A stretch of 64,000 nucleotides of DNA from an uncultured Pseudothermotoga sp. (GTDB lineage: Bacteria; Thermotogota; Thermotogae; Thermotogales; DSM-5069): positions 1-64,000 of the forward strand of contig CALKJI010000007.1 of assembly GCA_937995655.1 (NCBI GenBank), in the 5' to 3' direction. The notes below the pieces were generated by a model. That model was not told the DNA's origin. It made no database searches and saw only the letters and a program-made list of their open reading frames with translations. The stretch's first letter is position 1, and every line of letters begins with the position of its first letter. A program made the translations under genes and the position numbers. Positions 32,847 through 42,413 of this stretch are shown one piece after another.

Positions 32847-34103
32847 TCAACGATCAATCAGGGCTAGGATCAAATCGTTGACGTTGGTCCCCGTTGGTCC
32901 AGTCACCACAAGATCACCCACTGCCTTGAGTGCATTGTAAGAATCGTTGTTTAAAAGCATTTTCACAGGATCAATGCCCAGAGCTTTCATTCTTGCACAG
33001 GATGTACCATCGATTATGCCGCCCGCTGCATCGGTTGGTCCATCGGTACCATCGGTACCAACAGAGCAGATAACGACATCTTCAAGTCCATCTATCTCGG
33101 TGGCAGCAGAGAGTGCCAGCTCTTGATTCCTTCCACCTTTTCCACTTCCCGTTACGTGTACCACCGTCTCTCCACCCAGTATCAGGGCTGCTGGCTTAGA
33201 GATCGGTCTATTATTTTCGACAATTTCTTTGACTATAGATGATATAAACTTGCCAGCCTCTCTTGCTTCGCAAGAAAGCGTTGTTGTAATTATGAGTGCG
33301 TTATATCCAAACTGTGTTGCCAATTGATATGCCCTTTCACATGCAACCTTCACACTTCCTATCAAATAGCTTTCAACGTTTTCCAGTCTCTTGGGAGTTT
33401 CTTCAGAAAGTTCCTTTAAAATCGAGTCATCGACATCTATCTTGTATTTTTCAATTATCTTTAAAGCATCCTCACTGGTACTGGAATCTGGCCAGGCAGG
33501 TCCAGAAGCGATACTGTCTAGTCTATCACCTAAAACATCTGATAGAACAAGCGAAACTATCCTTGCTGGGTAAACACTTTGTGCAAACCTTCCACCCTTC
33601 ACAGATGAAAGATGCTTTCTGACTGTGTTGATTTCCACAATAGTTGCACCACTTTTTAAAAGCTGGTCTGTCAGATTTTGGAGCTGCCCAAGCGTGATCT
33701 TACCCTTTGGTTTTTCAAAGAGTGCAGAACCACCGCCTGAAACCAAGAACAACACAGTATTCTTTTTGTCCATCTCACTCACCATCTGTAGAACCCTTTG
33801 TGTAGCAATGATTGTGTTTTCGTCAGGTATGGGATGTCCTGCTTCATAGATCTCTAATCCTTCTATTTTTCCTTCACTGTGTCCGTATTTGGTAATGACT
33901 ATACCTTTGGTAACCCTTTCACCCAGAAAATCTTTTGCACTCTTGGCCATTCTCCATGCTGCCTTCCCTATAGCGATTATCACGACATTCTCATCTAGAC
34001 AAATCTCTTTGAGAACTCTTTTGACTGCATTATCAGGTAGAACATAATTGATCACTTGATTGACTATCTCAGTTGCATTTTTCCTGAGCGCTTCTTGTGC
34101 CAT
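32847..34103 (-). CDS. Glycerate 2-kinase (MOFRL family)
   Basis: A 418-residue kinase of the GckA/TtuD type, making 2-phosphoglycerate from D-glycerate. The N-terminal domain has VIIAIGKAAWRMAKSAKDFL and LVSGGGSALFEKPKGKITL (nucleotide loop). The C-terminal MOFRL domain has ALILGGETVVHVTGSGKGGR and GTDGTDGPTDAAGGII. The start is ATG 34103 with AAGGATGG before it; a longer frame to 34145 lacks a ribosome site. It is a single-gene unit, convergent with the AOR genes. Confidence 0.92.
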   Translation of the reverse strand: MAQEALRKNATEIVNQVINYVLPDNAVKRVLKEICLDENVVIIAIGKAAWRMAKSAKDFLGERVTKGIVITKYGHSEGKIEGLEIYEAGHPIPDENTIIATQRVLQMVSEMDKKNTVLFLVSGGGSALFEKPKGKITLGQLQNLTDQLLKSGATIVEINTVRKHLSSVKGGRFAQSVYPARIVSLVLSDVLGDRLDSIASGPAWPDSSTSEDALKIIEKYKIDVDDSILKELSEETPKRLENVESYLIGSVKVACERAYQLATQFGYNALIITTTLSCEAREAGKFISSIVKEIVENNRPISKPAALILGGETVVHVTGSGKGGRNQELALSAATEIDGLEDVVICSVGTDGTDGPTDAAGGIIDGTSCARMKALGIDPVKMLLNNDSYNALKAVGDLVVTGPTGTNVNDLILALIDR

Positions 34104-34769
34104 TCTGACCATCCTTTCAAACCGTCTGTATCGAGCTAAAATCATAATCTTTGTATTGCAACACCAGAAAGATTGAAAATCGGTTCATACCTTGAGCGAG
34201 CACCCTATGTGATTGAAAACGCTCAAAACAAATTCTTCTAATTTCAGGAGCGCGCCAAAAAGTTTATAGATATAAAAGCCACAAGTTTTTTCCAATCACA
34301 TTCCATCAACAATTTTAGCACAGGCTTGTGCAGCTACAACTCAAGGGTTTGCCTTTTGCTGGCCTTCGATCGTTGGATAAAAAATTCAGCGAAGGCCCTG
34401 ATGGACCAATAAGATGCGACAGTAAAATTGTCTATGATGCAATCTTTCACAGATGCAACCGTAGCCTGTCTCACATTTCGATAAAATTCTTATAATTTAA
34501 GATTGTTTTGTTAGCCGAGCTTCAAAAAGAGATTATACACGACTCCTTTTGAAAAATGACTTGTACAAGACAACTTTGTCATGAATAATACTGAACACAA
34601 GATTTTTATAAAATTTTTCTGAAATCACATAAACTATGGTATATGAAATATAATAGATATTACGAAATCAAGCTTGTGTGAATTTTTTCATAAAGACCTT
34701 GGAAAAGTATCCTTGCGCTGTGCTCTATGTTTCACAAAGTGATATACTCTATAACAAGAGGGTGAATGA
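34104..34769. other. Long intergenic region before the secretion operon
   Basis: About 660 bases with no supported gene. Structures seen are GGCCTTCG (34361-34368) / CGAAGGCC (34390-34397) and TTGAGCG (34192-34198) / CGCTCAA (34220-34226). There are several AT-rich -10-like boxes, for example TATAAT near 34491 and near 34650 and TATACT near 34744, but none has a good -35 at 16-18 bases. It must contain the promoters of the secretion operon and of glycerate kinase. A small RNA is possible but unproven. Confidence 0.5.
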
Positions 34770-35963
34770 ATGGCTTTTTATAAATACACTGCTGTTGACA
34801 AGACAGGTAAAAGGGTCAAGGGCGTTTTAGAGGCCGATAGCCAATCACAACTCATAGATTTGTTGAAGAAAAGACAGTATGCTGTATTGAATGTAGAGCA
34901 AGTAGGTTCAAGGAGAGAGAATGTCTTCTTTGGCTTATCACTTGCTGAACTGGTTATCTTTTCAAGACAGCTTTCGACGATGGTAGGTGCAGGTGTCCGA
35001 ATCAAAGATGCTTTGGCAATTCTTTCTAATCAAGTAGTCTTTTCAAGCAGATTTCGCAAGATCATAAATCATCTTGTTGTTTCACTGGAAACTGGTTCAA
35101 GCTTCTCTGAAGCTTTGAGGAACGAGAAGGTCTTTGACTCGATCTTCATAAACTTGGTATCTGCGGGTGAAGAAGGTGGTATTTTAGACAAATCACTTGA
35201 AAAGGCTGCTGATTTTTATGAATCCTCCAAGAAATTGCAAGATGAAGTCAAGTCGGCCATGGCTTATCCAATATTCGTTTTAGTGTTTGCAATAGGTGTA
35301 ATATTCATAATATCCTTTTATATATTACCAAGGTTGATAGGTGCCTTTGGAAGTATACCAGTCTCTGGCATCATAAGATTTCTCATGAATGTCAACGCAT
35401 TCTTGAGCACTAATTGGCTTAGTTCATTGATTACAGCTATTTTTGTGGTTTTTGGATTAATGATTTTCATGAAAACAAGATATTCAGCTTATGTAAGAGA
35501 ATTCCTCTCAAGTTTGTTCCCGCCTGCTGCTAAATTGCGAAATATGATGAGCATTGAACGTTTTTGTAGAACCCTTTCAGTTTTAACGGGTAGTGGTGTT
35601 CTGTTAACAAAAGCTGTAGAAATGGCTGCCGCGGCCTCAAACAGCCCAAAAGTCATAAAGAAAAGCAAACAGGTGAGCGAAAGAATCAAAGAAGGTGCGA
35701 GCTTAAGGCAAGCAATGATAGAAGCAGGAATTTTTCCTCAGCTTGTTTACGAATTAGTTGGTACAGGGGAAGAAACGGGAAAACTTGAAGAAGTCCTGGC
35801 AAAGGTCGCAGATTTTTACGAAGATCAAGTGAGAGTTGGCGTAAAAAAATTGGTCTCATTGATCGAACCGATGCTGATCGCCGGAGTAGGCGGTTTTATA
35901 GCTTTCATGGCCTTCACGATGTACAGTACCATCTTCCAGCTGCAGCAAACAATTGGAAGGTGA
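34770..35963 (+). CDS. pilC: Type II secretion/type IV pilus inner-membrane protein (PilC/GspF)
   Basis: A platform protein of 397 residues with two T2SSF domains. The first has FSRQLSTMVGAGVRIKDALA and the second has FCRTLSVLTGSGVLLTKAVE, the repeated family pattern. LVSAGEEGGILDKSLEKAA and LVGTGEETGKLEEVLAKVA follow each. Three membrane helices are at about 167-190, 215-235 and 370-392. It opens the operon; the assembly ATPases and pilin genes are not nearby. The start ATG has AGAGGG at good distance. Confidence 0.92.
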   Translation: MAFYKYTAVDKTGKRVKGVLEADSQSQLIDLLKKRQYAVLNVEQVGSRRENVFFGLSLAELVIFSRQLSTMVGAGVRIKDALAILSNQVVFSSRFRKIINHLVVSLETGSSFSEALRNEKVFDSIFINLVSAGEEGGILDKSLEKAADFYESSKKLQDEVKSAMAYPIFVLVFAIGVIFIISFYILPRLIGAFGSIPVSGIIRFLMNVNAFLSTNWLSSLITAIFVVFGLMIFMKTRYSAYVREFLSSLFPPAAKLRNMMSIERFCRTLSVLTGSGVLLTKAVEMAAAASNSPKVIKKSKQVSERIKEGASLRQAMIEAGIFPQLVYELVGTGEETGKLEEVLAKVADFYEDQVRVGVKKLVSLIEPMLIAGVGGFIAFMAFTMYSTIFQLQQTIGR

Positions 35964-35969
35964 AGGCTT

Positions 35970-36371
35970 TTGTTGTTAGAACTGTTGTTTAAAATTCTTG
36001 TGATGGTTAGTTTTTTGTGCTGTATTGTTTTTGGTTTTTCCTGGATAGATAAGATAAATGACGAAATTCAACCTTACTATGTTAAATGTACGATCTACAA
36101 GGCTTTAGATTGGGTTAGTGGTGAAATACCAGGTACAGTAACGGTTGGACAGTACGGAAAAGGTCTAAGAATCAGAGCGATTCCAATAGCAAATTCTAGA
36201 GACCCAAAGACACTTGTGATTGAAACGAATGACTACATAAGAGTAGAAGGGAAAGATGGCTTGGCTATATCTATAGCACCCAACAGTGTTCTTAGAGCTG
36301 GAACTGTTCAGTCAAGTAACTGGATTATTACCTTTCCACCTGTGGTAACAAAGGTGAATATTAAGAGGTGA
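35970..36371 (+). CDS. Unrecognised single-helix membrane protein in the secretion operon
   Basis: A 133-residue protein with one N-terminal helix (residues 2-24) and a probable beta-rich periplasmic part (VTVGQYGKGLRIRAIPIAN, then LAISIAPNSVLRAGTVQSS). It lacks the Gly-Phe-x-x-x-Glu processing site of prepilins, so it is not an ordinary pilin. The start is TTG behind AAGGTGAAGG, 6 bases after pilC. Its place between pilC and pilM implies a role in the assembly machine. Confidence 0.65.
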   Translation: MLLELLFKILVMVSFLCCIVFGFSWIDKINDEIQPYYVKCTIYKALDWVSGEIPGTVTVGQYGKGLRIRAIPIANSRDPKTLVIETNDYIRVEGKDGLAISIAPNSVLRAGTVQSSNWIITFPPVVTKVNIKR

Positions 36372-36375
36372 TGGA

Positions 36376-37362
36376 ATGCAGATATTTCACAAAATGATCA
36401 CAGCGATAGATATGACCAGCCATTATGTGTCATTGGCAAGAGGTAAAAAGTCAAGAGGCATCCTTTCCCTAATTCAGAGTTTTTATAGGAATATCAAAGA
36501 GAATGAAAATTCATCTCAGATACTGGCAATGCTTGCCAAGCAAATTCAACCAGATGCCGAAGATATAGTCTGTGTGAACTTCCCTAATGAAAACCTTTTG
36601 TTCTATACTATAGAAGTACCAGTTGGCCTGAGATCTCAAGAAGATAAAAATTATGCAAGGACCGAAGTCTCAAGACTGCTGAATCTACCGGCTAATGAAA
36701 TTGTTGTAGAATCAATTAGAAACACCTTGAATAAAATGCTTGTTGTAGTTGCACGACAAAGGGACATAAATGACATTGTATCTACAATTACTCAAAGTGG
36801 TTTCTTGGAACCAGATGTTGTTTTGCCAGATTTATTCAAGTATCTCGAACTAATAGATTTGCCAACTACATCTACATCTGTTTTGTTTCTCTTCACCCCA
36901 GATTATGGTGCAACGGTGATATTCGTAGCCAAGATTCCCGTAGCGATCAGGACTTTTGCGTATTCAACATGGGAACTGATACAGATTCTTACAGAAGAAA
37001 CCGGTATTTCACAGGAAGAGATACACAAGAATGCGGATGCACTGAGCTCAACAAGTATTACATATTTGCTGAGCTCGCTTCTTGCCGATCTACCTTACAC
37101 TGTGGAAAGAGAAACGATATTTCTACTGAATAGTGTTCTGCCAAATACCTCTATAAGAGATGTGTCAAGTTTCTATGTCTTATGTGACCCACCAGCGCTG
37201 AACGAATACTACGTCAAAGTATTTGATCAGTTTGAGTCATTCCAGGGTAAGTCTCAGAGTGCAAAGCTGTCTGTAAAATGTACCGAAGTGGGCCTCGGTG
37301 TAATGGGCATGCTTGTGAGGGGTGGTGCTGAATTTGGAAAAAATAAATTTGTACAGGTATAA
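36376..37362 (+). CDS. pilM: PilM-like actin-fold protein
   Basis: A cytoplasmic protein of 328 residues. The N-terminus MITAIDMTSHYVSLARGKK is the first strand-turn of the actin-like PilM fold. ARTEVSRLLNLPANEIVVES and VVVARQRDINDIVSTITQSG match the middle of PilM/GspL-type proteins. The family binds the N-terminal tail of PilN and links it to the assembly ATPases. The nucleotide motifs are weak, so assignment leans on gene order. The start ATG follows AGAGGTGATGGA. Confidence 0.72.
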   Translation: MQIFHKMITAIDMTSHYVSLARGKKSRGILSLIQSFYRNIKENENSSQILAMLAKQIQPDAEDIVCVNFPNENLLFYTIEVPVGLRSQEDKNYARTEVSRLLNLPANEIVVESIRNTLNKMLVVVARQRDINDIVSTITQSGFLEPDVVLPDLFKYLELIDLPTTSTSVLFLFTPDYGATVIFVAKIPVAIRTFAYSTWELIQILTEETGISQEEIHKNADALSSTSITYLLSSLLADLPYTVERETIFLLNSVLPNTSIRDVSSFYVLCDPPALNEYYVKVFDQFESFQGKSQSAKLSVKCTEVGLGVMGMLVRGGAEFGKNKFVQV

Positions 37363-37912
37363 AAGGCAAATTCTGAAACTTTCATCCTTTTTTATACTGC
37401 TGGCAGCGCTTCTGGCTCCAGTCTTTGCGATCAGATTCACAAGTGAATTCTATAAAAAATCTGTCATAGATTCTCTAAAATCTGAACACAGCTATGTAGT
37501 ACAAAAATATAAAATTGAACTGAAGACTTCCACGATGAAAGACCAACTAAAAAATGTGATCGATCAAAACCAGCTTCTGTACGCCATGAGCAAGAAACTG
37601 CAAGAAAGGATAGACCTACTCGAAACACATATTTTGAATTATTCAAGTAGCAATGCTCACATAAAGGAAGTATTGAATCTTTGGAGCAAGAACCCGAAAA
37701 ACTGGATGATGCTTTCACAGATGAACTTCGACGGTCAGTTGTTCCTTACAACCTACGAGCTATATGTACCTGAAAGCCAACCAACGACTGAGAAAATCGC
37801 TCAGAAAATGATTGAACTCGGTTACAAGGTGGATAAACTTGTAGAGTACAACACTCCTATGAGTTTCATATCAATGCAACTTGCAAAGATCACTATTCAA
37901 GGTAGGCGATGA
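37325..37912 (+). CDS. pilN: PilN-like bitopic inner-membrane protein
   Basis: A 195-residue protein. A short cytoplasmic N-terminus LNLEKINLYRYKRQIL holds the NLL/INLxP-like PilM-binding motif. A helix follows (about 15-37), then a coiled coil and a small periplasmic domain. It overlaps pilM by about 40 bases. GTG 37325 and TTG 37334 are both possible starts after GTGAGGGG. The order pilM-pilN-pilO-pilP-secretin supports the call. Confidence 0.75.
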   Translation: MLNLEKINLYRYKRQILKLSSFFILLAALLAPVFAIRFTSEFYKKSVIDSLKSEHSYVVQKYKIELKTSTMKDQLKNVIDQNQLLYAMSKKLQERIDLLETHILNYSSSNAHIKEVLNLWSKNPKNWMMLSQMNFDGQLFLTTYELYVPESQPTTEKIAQKMIELGYKVDKLVEYNTPMSFISMQLAKITIQGRR

Positions 37913-38379
37913 TCGTGCCACGCAAAGTTGGGATCCTGCTAGCCATCTTAATCTTCATAGGTTTTGCAGGTTATTTTGATGTTTATGACTACCTCAGATT
38001 CAACACACTCTCTAAGAAGATAGACGCCGAACTTGTCAGGCTTTTCGAGTACGACAAGAATGTCATGGCAAAAAGAGATTACGTCGATGGACTTGAGAAA
38101 ACAATAGAGCCAAGAATAAAATTGAGCGAAATCAAGGATCTAGCCCAGGAGCTCGGTTTGAGTTTCTCGGCGCAAAAGGATGGAACATACACAATACAAG
38201 GAGAGAGTTCATCACAAATTTTCTCAGATATGTTATGTAAGATCTTGAATTCAGCAAACGTGAGCATCAAATCGCTGGTTGTCACAAACAATCTAAAGGT
38301 ACCAGTAGAAGTTTTTGGCATTAATGGTAAAAAGACCGTGACCTTTAAGATCGTCCTTGCGGGTGTGATGTTAGAGTGA
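37909..38379 (+). CDS. pilO: PilO-like inner-membrane protein
   Basis: A 156-residue protein with a helix at about 7-25, a coiled coil (LSKKIDAELVRLFEYDKNVM) and a ferredoxin-like periplasmic domain (DLAQELGLSFSAQKDGTYTI). It would pair with PilN. Its ATG overlaps the pilN stop (ATGA) and its own stop overlaps the next start (GTGA), so translation is coupled along the operon. Confidence 0.72.
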   Translation: MIVPRKVGILLAILIFIGFAGYFDVYDYLRFNTLSKKIDAELVRLFEYDKNVMAKRDYVDGLEKTIEPRIKLSEIKDLAQELGLSFSAQKDGTYTIQGESSSQIFSDMLCKILNSANVSIKSLVVTNNLKVPVEVFGINGKKTVTFKIVLAGVMLE

Positions 38380-38846
38380 ATAAGAGAATTGTTTTTCTAT
38401 TGATCATATTAATTGGTGTGTGGGGTGCGGCTATATATTTTCTATTCTTCTACGGCAAAACAACTAAACCTTCTACGATTGCCCAGACGTACCAACAGAT
38501 TCCACCGCTTAGAAGGAGGTTAGGACCCGAAGATTTGAAAAATATATCACAAAAATACCAGCAGACCGTGCAAAGTGTTAATCCCTTCGAGCCTTATTTG
38601 CTCAATTTCGACAAAGAAAGATTGAATGTTGATATGCTTTCTTTAATTGAACCTCTGACTGACTACAGGTTTGTGGGTTATGCAAAGGGTGAGAATGAAA
38701 GATTTGTCCTTTTGAGCATTCAAGGCCAAATTCTCAAAAGATCACCAGATGATGTTCTCGATGGTAGATATTTGATTTTGCACGTGACAAGTTTCGCGCT
38801 GGCAGTTCTTGATCTGCAAACAGGAAACCTACTGACAATAAAGTGA
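38376..38846 (+). CDS. pilP: PilP/GspC-like secretin-linking protein
   Basis: A 156-residue protein with one N-terminal helix (about 5-25), a linker, and a C-terminal beta domain (DYRFVGYAKGENERFVLLS, then GQILKRSPDDVLDGRYLIL) of the HR/PilP kind. It would connect PilN-PilO to the N-domains of the secretin. It has no lipobox, so it is anchored by its helix as GspC is. The start is GTG. Confidence 0.72.
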   Translation: MNKRIVFLLIILIGVWGAAIYFLFFYGKTTKPSTIAQTYQQIPPLRRRLGPEDLKNISQKYQQTVQSVNPFEPYLLNFDKERLNVDMLSLIEPLTDYRFVGYAKGENERFVLLSIQGQILKRSPDDVLDGRYLILHVTSFALAVLDLQTGNLLTIK

Positions 38847-38858
38847 GGGGGGACATTT

Positions 38859-41800
38859 ATGAAGAAAATCTTGTTTTTAACGCTGGTACTGATTACAGCA
38901 ATTTTGTGCGGCGCACAAATAACGAGTATAAGCCCGATCTTTCAGGAAGGGCAGGTGATCTTTCGGATCGATACTGATATAAACTTGGTCAAAGATAACA
39001 TCTTCATAGAGAAAAATGCCGCCGGTTCTCTTGTTTCAGTTCACCTTAAGAACGTGAGCCTGAGTAATTCTCCCTTCTTCTTGCCCGTAGCCTATGGACC
39101 AGTCGACTCACTGAGGGCCATCGGTACGTATCAAGGTTCACTGATCTTGTTCCAATTGGTTATACCCAAAGAGCCTTTTATAGAGATTTCTGGGAAAACT
39201 TTGAAGGTGACCTTTAAAGCTTCTGATAAGCGTATTGACCTTGTTCTAACTGAGGGTAGTAGCCTCGAAACCGCCGTAAAGTTCCTGGCCGAAGAACTCA
39301 ATCTGAACGTTGTCTTGTCAGATACGGTCAAGACAGCCAAATTAGCCTTGAAGCTTTCAAATATAACGCCCGAAGAAGCTCTAAGAAATCTGCTTCTCAC
39401 CGTTAGAATAGGTACTGAACCGTTAGCTTACAGCTATATGCCCGACGGTACACTCCACATAGGAACAAAGAAAGAGATTTCACAAAGGTTTGCCCAATTT
39501 TGGGGTATCTATGAAGTGAGTGAAGATATAGTCCAAAGGATAGAAAAGATCCTTTCTCCAGCAACGGTAATGACTTATCTACCCAATAAAGCTTTACTGT
39601 TCGTATATGGAGATCTGTATGAACAAGAACTGATCTCTAAAATACTCTCTGTTGCTCCTCCTTCCGTAACAAGAGAGATAACCGTTACTGTGCCGGTAGA
39701 AGATGTTTCAAAGCTTCTCAGTTCACTTAAAAATGTCTATACCTTTGAATTCAATCTGCTCCAGGGTCTTGATAAGTTCATAATTACAGGTGATTCGAAA
39801 ACTGTCCAAACGGTTATAAACTATGTTTTACAGTTGGAAGAAAGGTTCAAAAAGACGAAACTGGAACTGCCAACCGATCAAGCAACAAAAACAGTGGAAA
39901 TTCAGATCCAATCAAGACAGTTCAAGGTAATTTACCCTCAGGAAGCATCAAAAACACTTCAAAATATGGGCTTTCAAGTAGTTGAACTACCTTTTGGTAC
40001 CCTGGAAGTCAAAGGACCAGAGTTTCAACTACAGCTTGCAGAATCAATCTTATATGACTTAGGCTTTAATGATCGTGCTCAGATCGAACCACTGAGTATT
40101 CCAAAACCAATTCAAGAAAAGGTGATTTCTGCTGTAAGTACTGTTTTTGGTATTCCAACGTCAAGATTCATTGATCTACAGGAAGGTTTATTCGTTATAG
40201 CACCGTCGCAAATTAGAGATGGCATCAAAGCTATTACAGCTGAATTGACACGTTTCTACTACACCTTGAAACGACCGGAAATCTTCTTTTTGAGTGATGA
40301 ACAAACTGCAGCACAGATATCACAAATATTGAACCAGATATATGGAATTGAAAGTACAAACGTTCAAAATATACTCAAGATCACAGGATCAGAAGAAGAT
40401 CTGAACAAGGCAAAAACTTTTCTCAAAACCTTTGTCAAAGACAGACTGGTAAGGACCGTGGATGTCGCTTTTGATGACCCAGTGTACGCTGAAGTCAAAG
40501 TACTCATTGAGAGTACATTCGACGTTCGGATCGAAGCAAACTTGAGATCTCTTGGAAGGATTATAATCAGTTCCTACAATCAAAATGACCTACAGCTGGC
40601 TGTAGAGGAATTAAGAAAGATCCATTCCTCAACCAGACCTACAGTGCGTCAAAGAATAGTAAAACTCTTACCCGTGGTGGAAAGATTCAAATTTGAAGAT
40701 GCCAAATTGGTACTTTCAAGACTCTATGAAGTAGACCTTGAGGCAACAGATTTCTTCTATGTAATAACCGGTGAAGAGTCCAAAGTCCAAGAGGCACAAA
40801 AGTTCCTGGAGGGCATTAGAAAATCACTGCAAAAAGAAGAGACATATGTCATAGTACAGGTGCCAGAAGGTTATCAAGCCAAAGACGTATCGGAAATATT
40901 GAGCAGAATAACCCGAGTAAATATCTACACGGCAAATCAAACGATGATATTGCACGGTGAAAAAGAAACAATAGAAAAGGCACAAATTCTGTTAGATCAG
41001 ATTCAGGCCACTGTACCTAAGGTAAAACCCGACGAGTCAAAACCAGATTTGATAGCACGAGTTCTTGAGTACAAACAAGAAGTTCCCACCGACGAGTTGC
41101 AAAGTTTTCTCCAATCTATTGGTAATACAGCAATGATAAAGGCATATCCAAAATTGGGCATCGTTGTGATTGTTGGGATTCCTTCAGATGCTGAAAAAGC
41201 TGTCGCAGAATATGAAAAATTTTCTGAAAAACTCCAACGAAAGATCCAAGCGCTGAAGGCAGAAAGTCAGCCTATTCAAATAAAGAAGAACGACGATGGA
41301 ACAGTCTCAATAATCTGTGATGATAAACCCCTTAAAGAGGTAATATCATCCGTTGCCGATATATTAAAGGTATCACTGGTCTTTGTGAGCGTTCCTAACG
41401 AAAACATAACAATGAATCTTTATTCCATAAGCTGGGAACAGTTCAAAAAGTTGATTCAAGAACAGTACGGCTATTCCTTCGTTGAGACAGACAGTGTCAC
41501 GGTCTTCATAAAGCCAAAGGTCGAGATCGCCGTTGATCGAACACCAGAACAAAGATTCATCTATAACCTGCCTCACAACTTAGACAGAGTAAAAGCTTTG
41601 GCTGAATTTTACGGTGCAAAGGTTTATGTAGATGATCTCAAAGGTTTGATCATAATTACAAACTTAAGTACCCAAGCAAAAGAACAGATCGAAAGCCTGA
41701 TAGTAGATGTGTCAAAACCTCTAAAACAAGTGGAAATCGAAGCGCGATTGATCGACAGATCACTACTCGACAGTCTTGAAAGATCTTTCTCCTTTGGGAT

Positions 41801-42413
41801 TGGTTTGGCCGGAACCAATACGGCGATCAATCTAAACAACGGAACACTCAGTATTACAACGAATGTTATAAGTCTATTCGATTACCAAAAGTTGCTGTCG
41901 CTCATACCAGGTGCTACTGTCTCTATGACTGCAAACCTCAGTGATTCAAATAATCTGGATAATTTACTGGCAAGCCCAAGGGTTGTCACAAGCAGTGGAA
42001 AAGAGGCAAGAATATTGATTGGAGACAGAATACCATACCAAACAGTCGATGCCCAAGGCAATGTCACCGTAAACTTCTTAGATACAGGCATAGAATTAAA
42101 AATAACACCGTATGTAAGAAATGACGAGACGATCGAACTTACAGTTTTCACAAAAGTGAGTAAGGTAACTTACTATCCGAACATAAATATACCTGGCGAG
42201 AGTACACGTGAAGCCCAAACACATGTCATCCTGAAGAATGGCGATACCTTGGTCATAGGTGGACTGATTAGGGAAATGAAGACCCAAACAGAATCAAAGA
42301 TACCTTTCCTTGGAGACTTACCATTCATTGGACAACTGTTCAGAACTAAGACAGACGAAACGGACAAGCGTGAACTGATAATCTTTATCAATGCGAAGGT
42401 GATAGAAAGATGA
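38859..42413 (+). CDS. pilQ: Giant secretin with expanded N-domain array (PilQ/GspD-like)
   Basis: An outer-membrane channel protein of 1184 residues, far longer than the usual 600-750. After a signal peptide (about 1-19) come an AMIN-like domain (about 20-125) and an STN-like domain (about 128-205). Then about nine repeats of 65-75 residues follow (roughly 215-840), each with an N1-like beta-alpha-beta pattern ending in phrases such as KFIITGDSKTVQTVINYVLQ, ILKITGSEEDLNKAKTFLKT and TMILHGEKETIEKAQILLDQ. A second STN/N1 unit and the secretin barrel close it (LLASPRVVTSSGKEARILIG; VIGGLIREMKTQTESKIPFL). The start ATG follows GAGGGGGGACATTT. Confidence 0.88.
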   Translation: MKKILFLTLVLITAILCGAQITSISPIFQEGQVIFRIDTDINLVKDNIFIEKNAAGSLVSVHLKNVSLSNSPFFLPVAYGPVDSLRAIGTYQGSLILFQLVIPKEPFIEISGKTLKVTFKASDKRIDLVLTEGSSLETAVKFLAEELNLNVVLSDTVKTAKLALKLSNITPEEALRNLLLTVRIGTEPLAYSYMPDGTLHIGTKKEISQRFAQFWGIYEVSEDIVQRIEKILSPATVMTYLPNKALLFVYGDLYEQELISKILSVAPPSVTREITVTVPVEDVSKLLSSLKNVYTFEFNLLQGLDKFIITGDSKTVQTVINYVLQLEERFKKTKLELPTDQATKTVEIQIQSRQFKVIYPQEASKTLQNMGFQVVELPFGTLEVKGPEFQLQLAESILYDLGFNDRAQIEPLSIPKPIQEKVISAVSTVFGIPTSRFIDLQEGLFVIAPSQIRDGIKAITAELTRFYYTLKRPEIFFLSDEQTAAQISQILNQIYGIESTNVQNILKITGSEEDLNKAKTFLKTFVKDRLVRTVDVAFDDPVYAEVKVLIESTFDVRIEANLRSLGRIIISSYNQNDLQLAVEELRKIHSSTRPTVRQRIVKLLPVVERFKFEDAKLVLSRLYEVDLEATDFFYVITGEESKVQEAQKFLEGIRKSLQKEETYVIVQVPEGYQAKDVSEILSRITRVNIYTANQTMILHGEKETIEKAQILLDQIQATVPKVKPDESKPDLIARVLEYKQEVPTDELQSFLQSIGNTAMIKAYPKLGIVVIVGIPSDAEKAVAEYEKFSEKLQRKIQALKAESQPIQIKKNDDGTVSIICDDKPLKEVISSVADILKVSLVFVSVPNENITMNLYSISWEQFKKLIQEQYGYSFVETDSVTVFIKPKVEIAVDRTPEQRFIYNLPHNLDRVKALAEFYGAKVYVDDLKGLIIITNLSTQAKEQIESLIVDVSKPLKQVEIEARLIDRSLLDSLERSFSFGIGLAGTNTAINLNNGTLSITTNVISLFDYQKLLSLIPGATVSMTANLSDSNNLDNLLASPRVVTSSGKEARILIGDRIPYQTVDAQGNVTVNFLDTGIELKITPYVRNDETIELTVFTKVSKVTYYPNINIPGESTREAQTHVILKNGDTLVIGGLIREMKTQTESKIPFLGDLPFIGQLFRTKTDETDKRELIIFINAKVIER

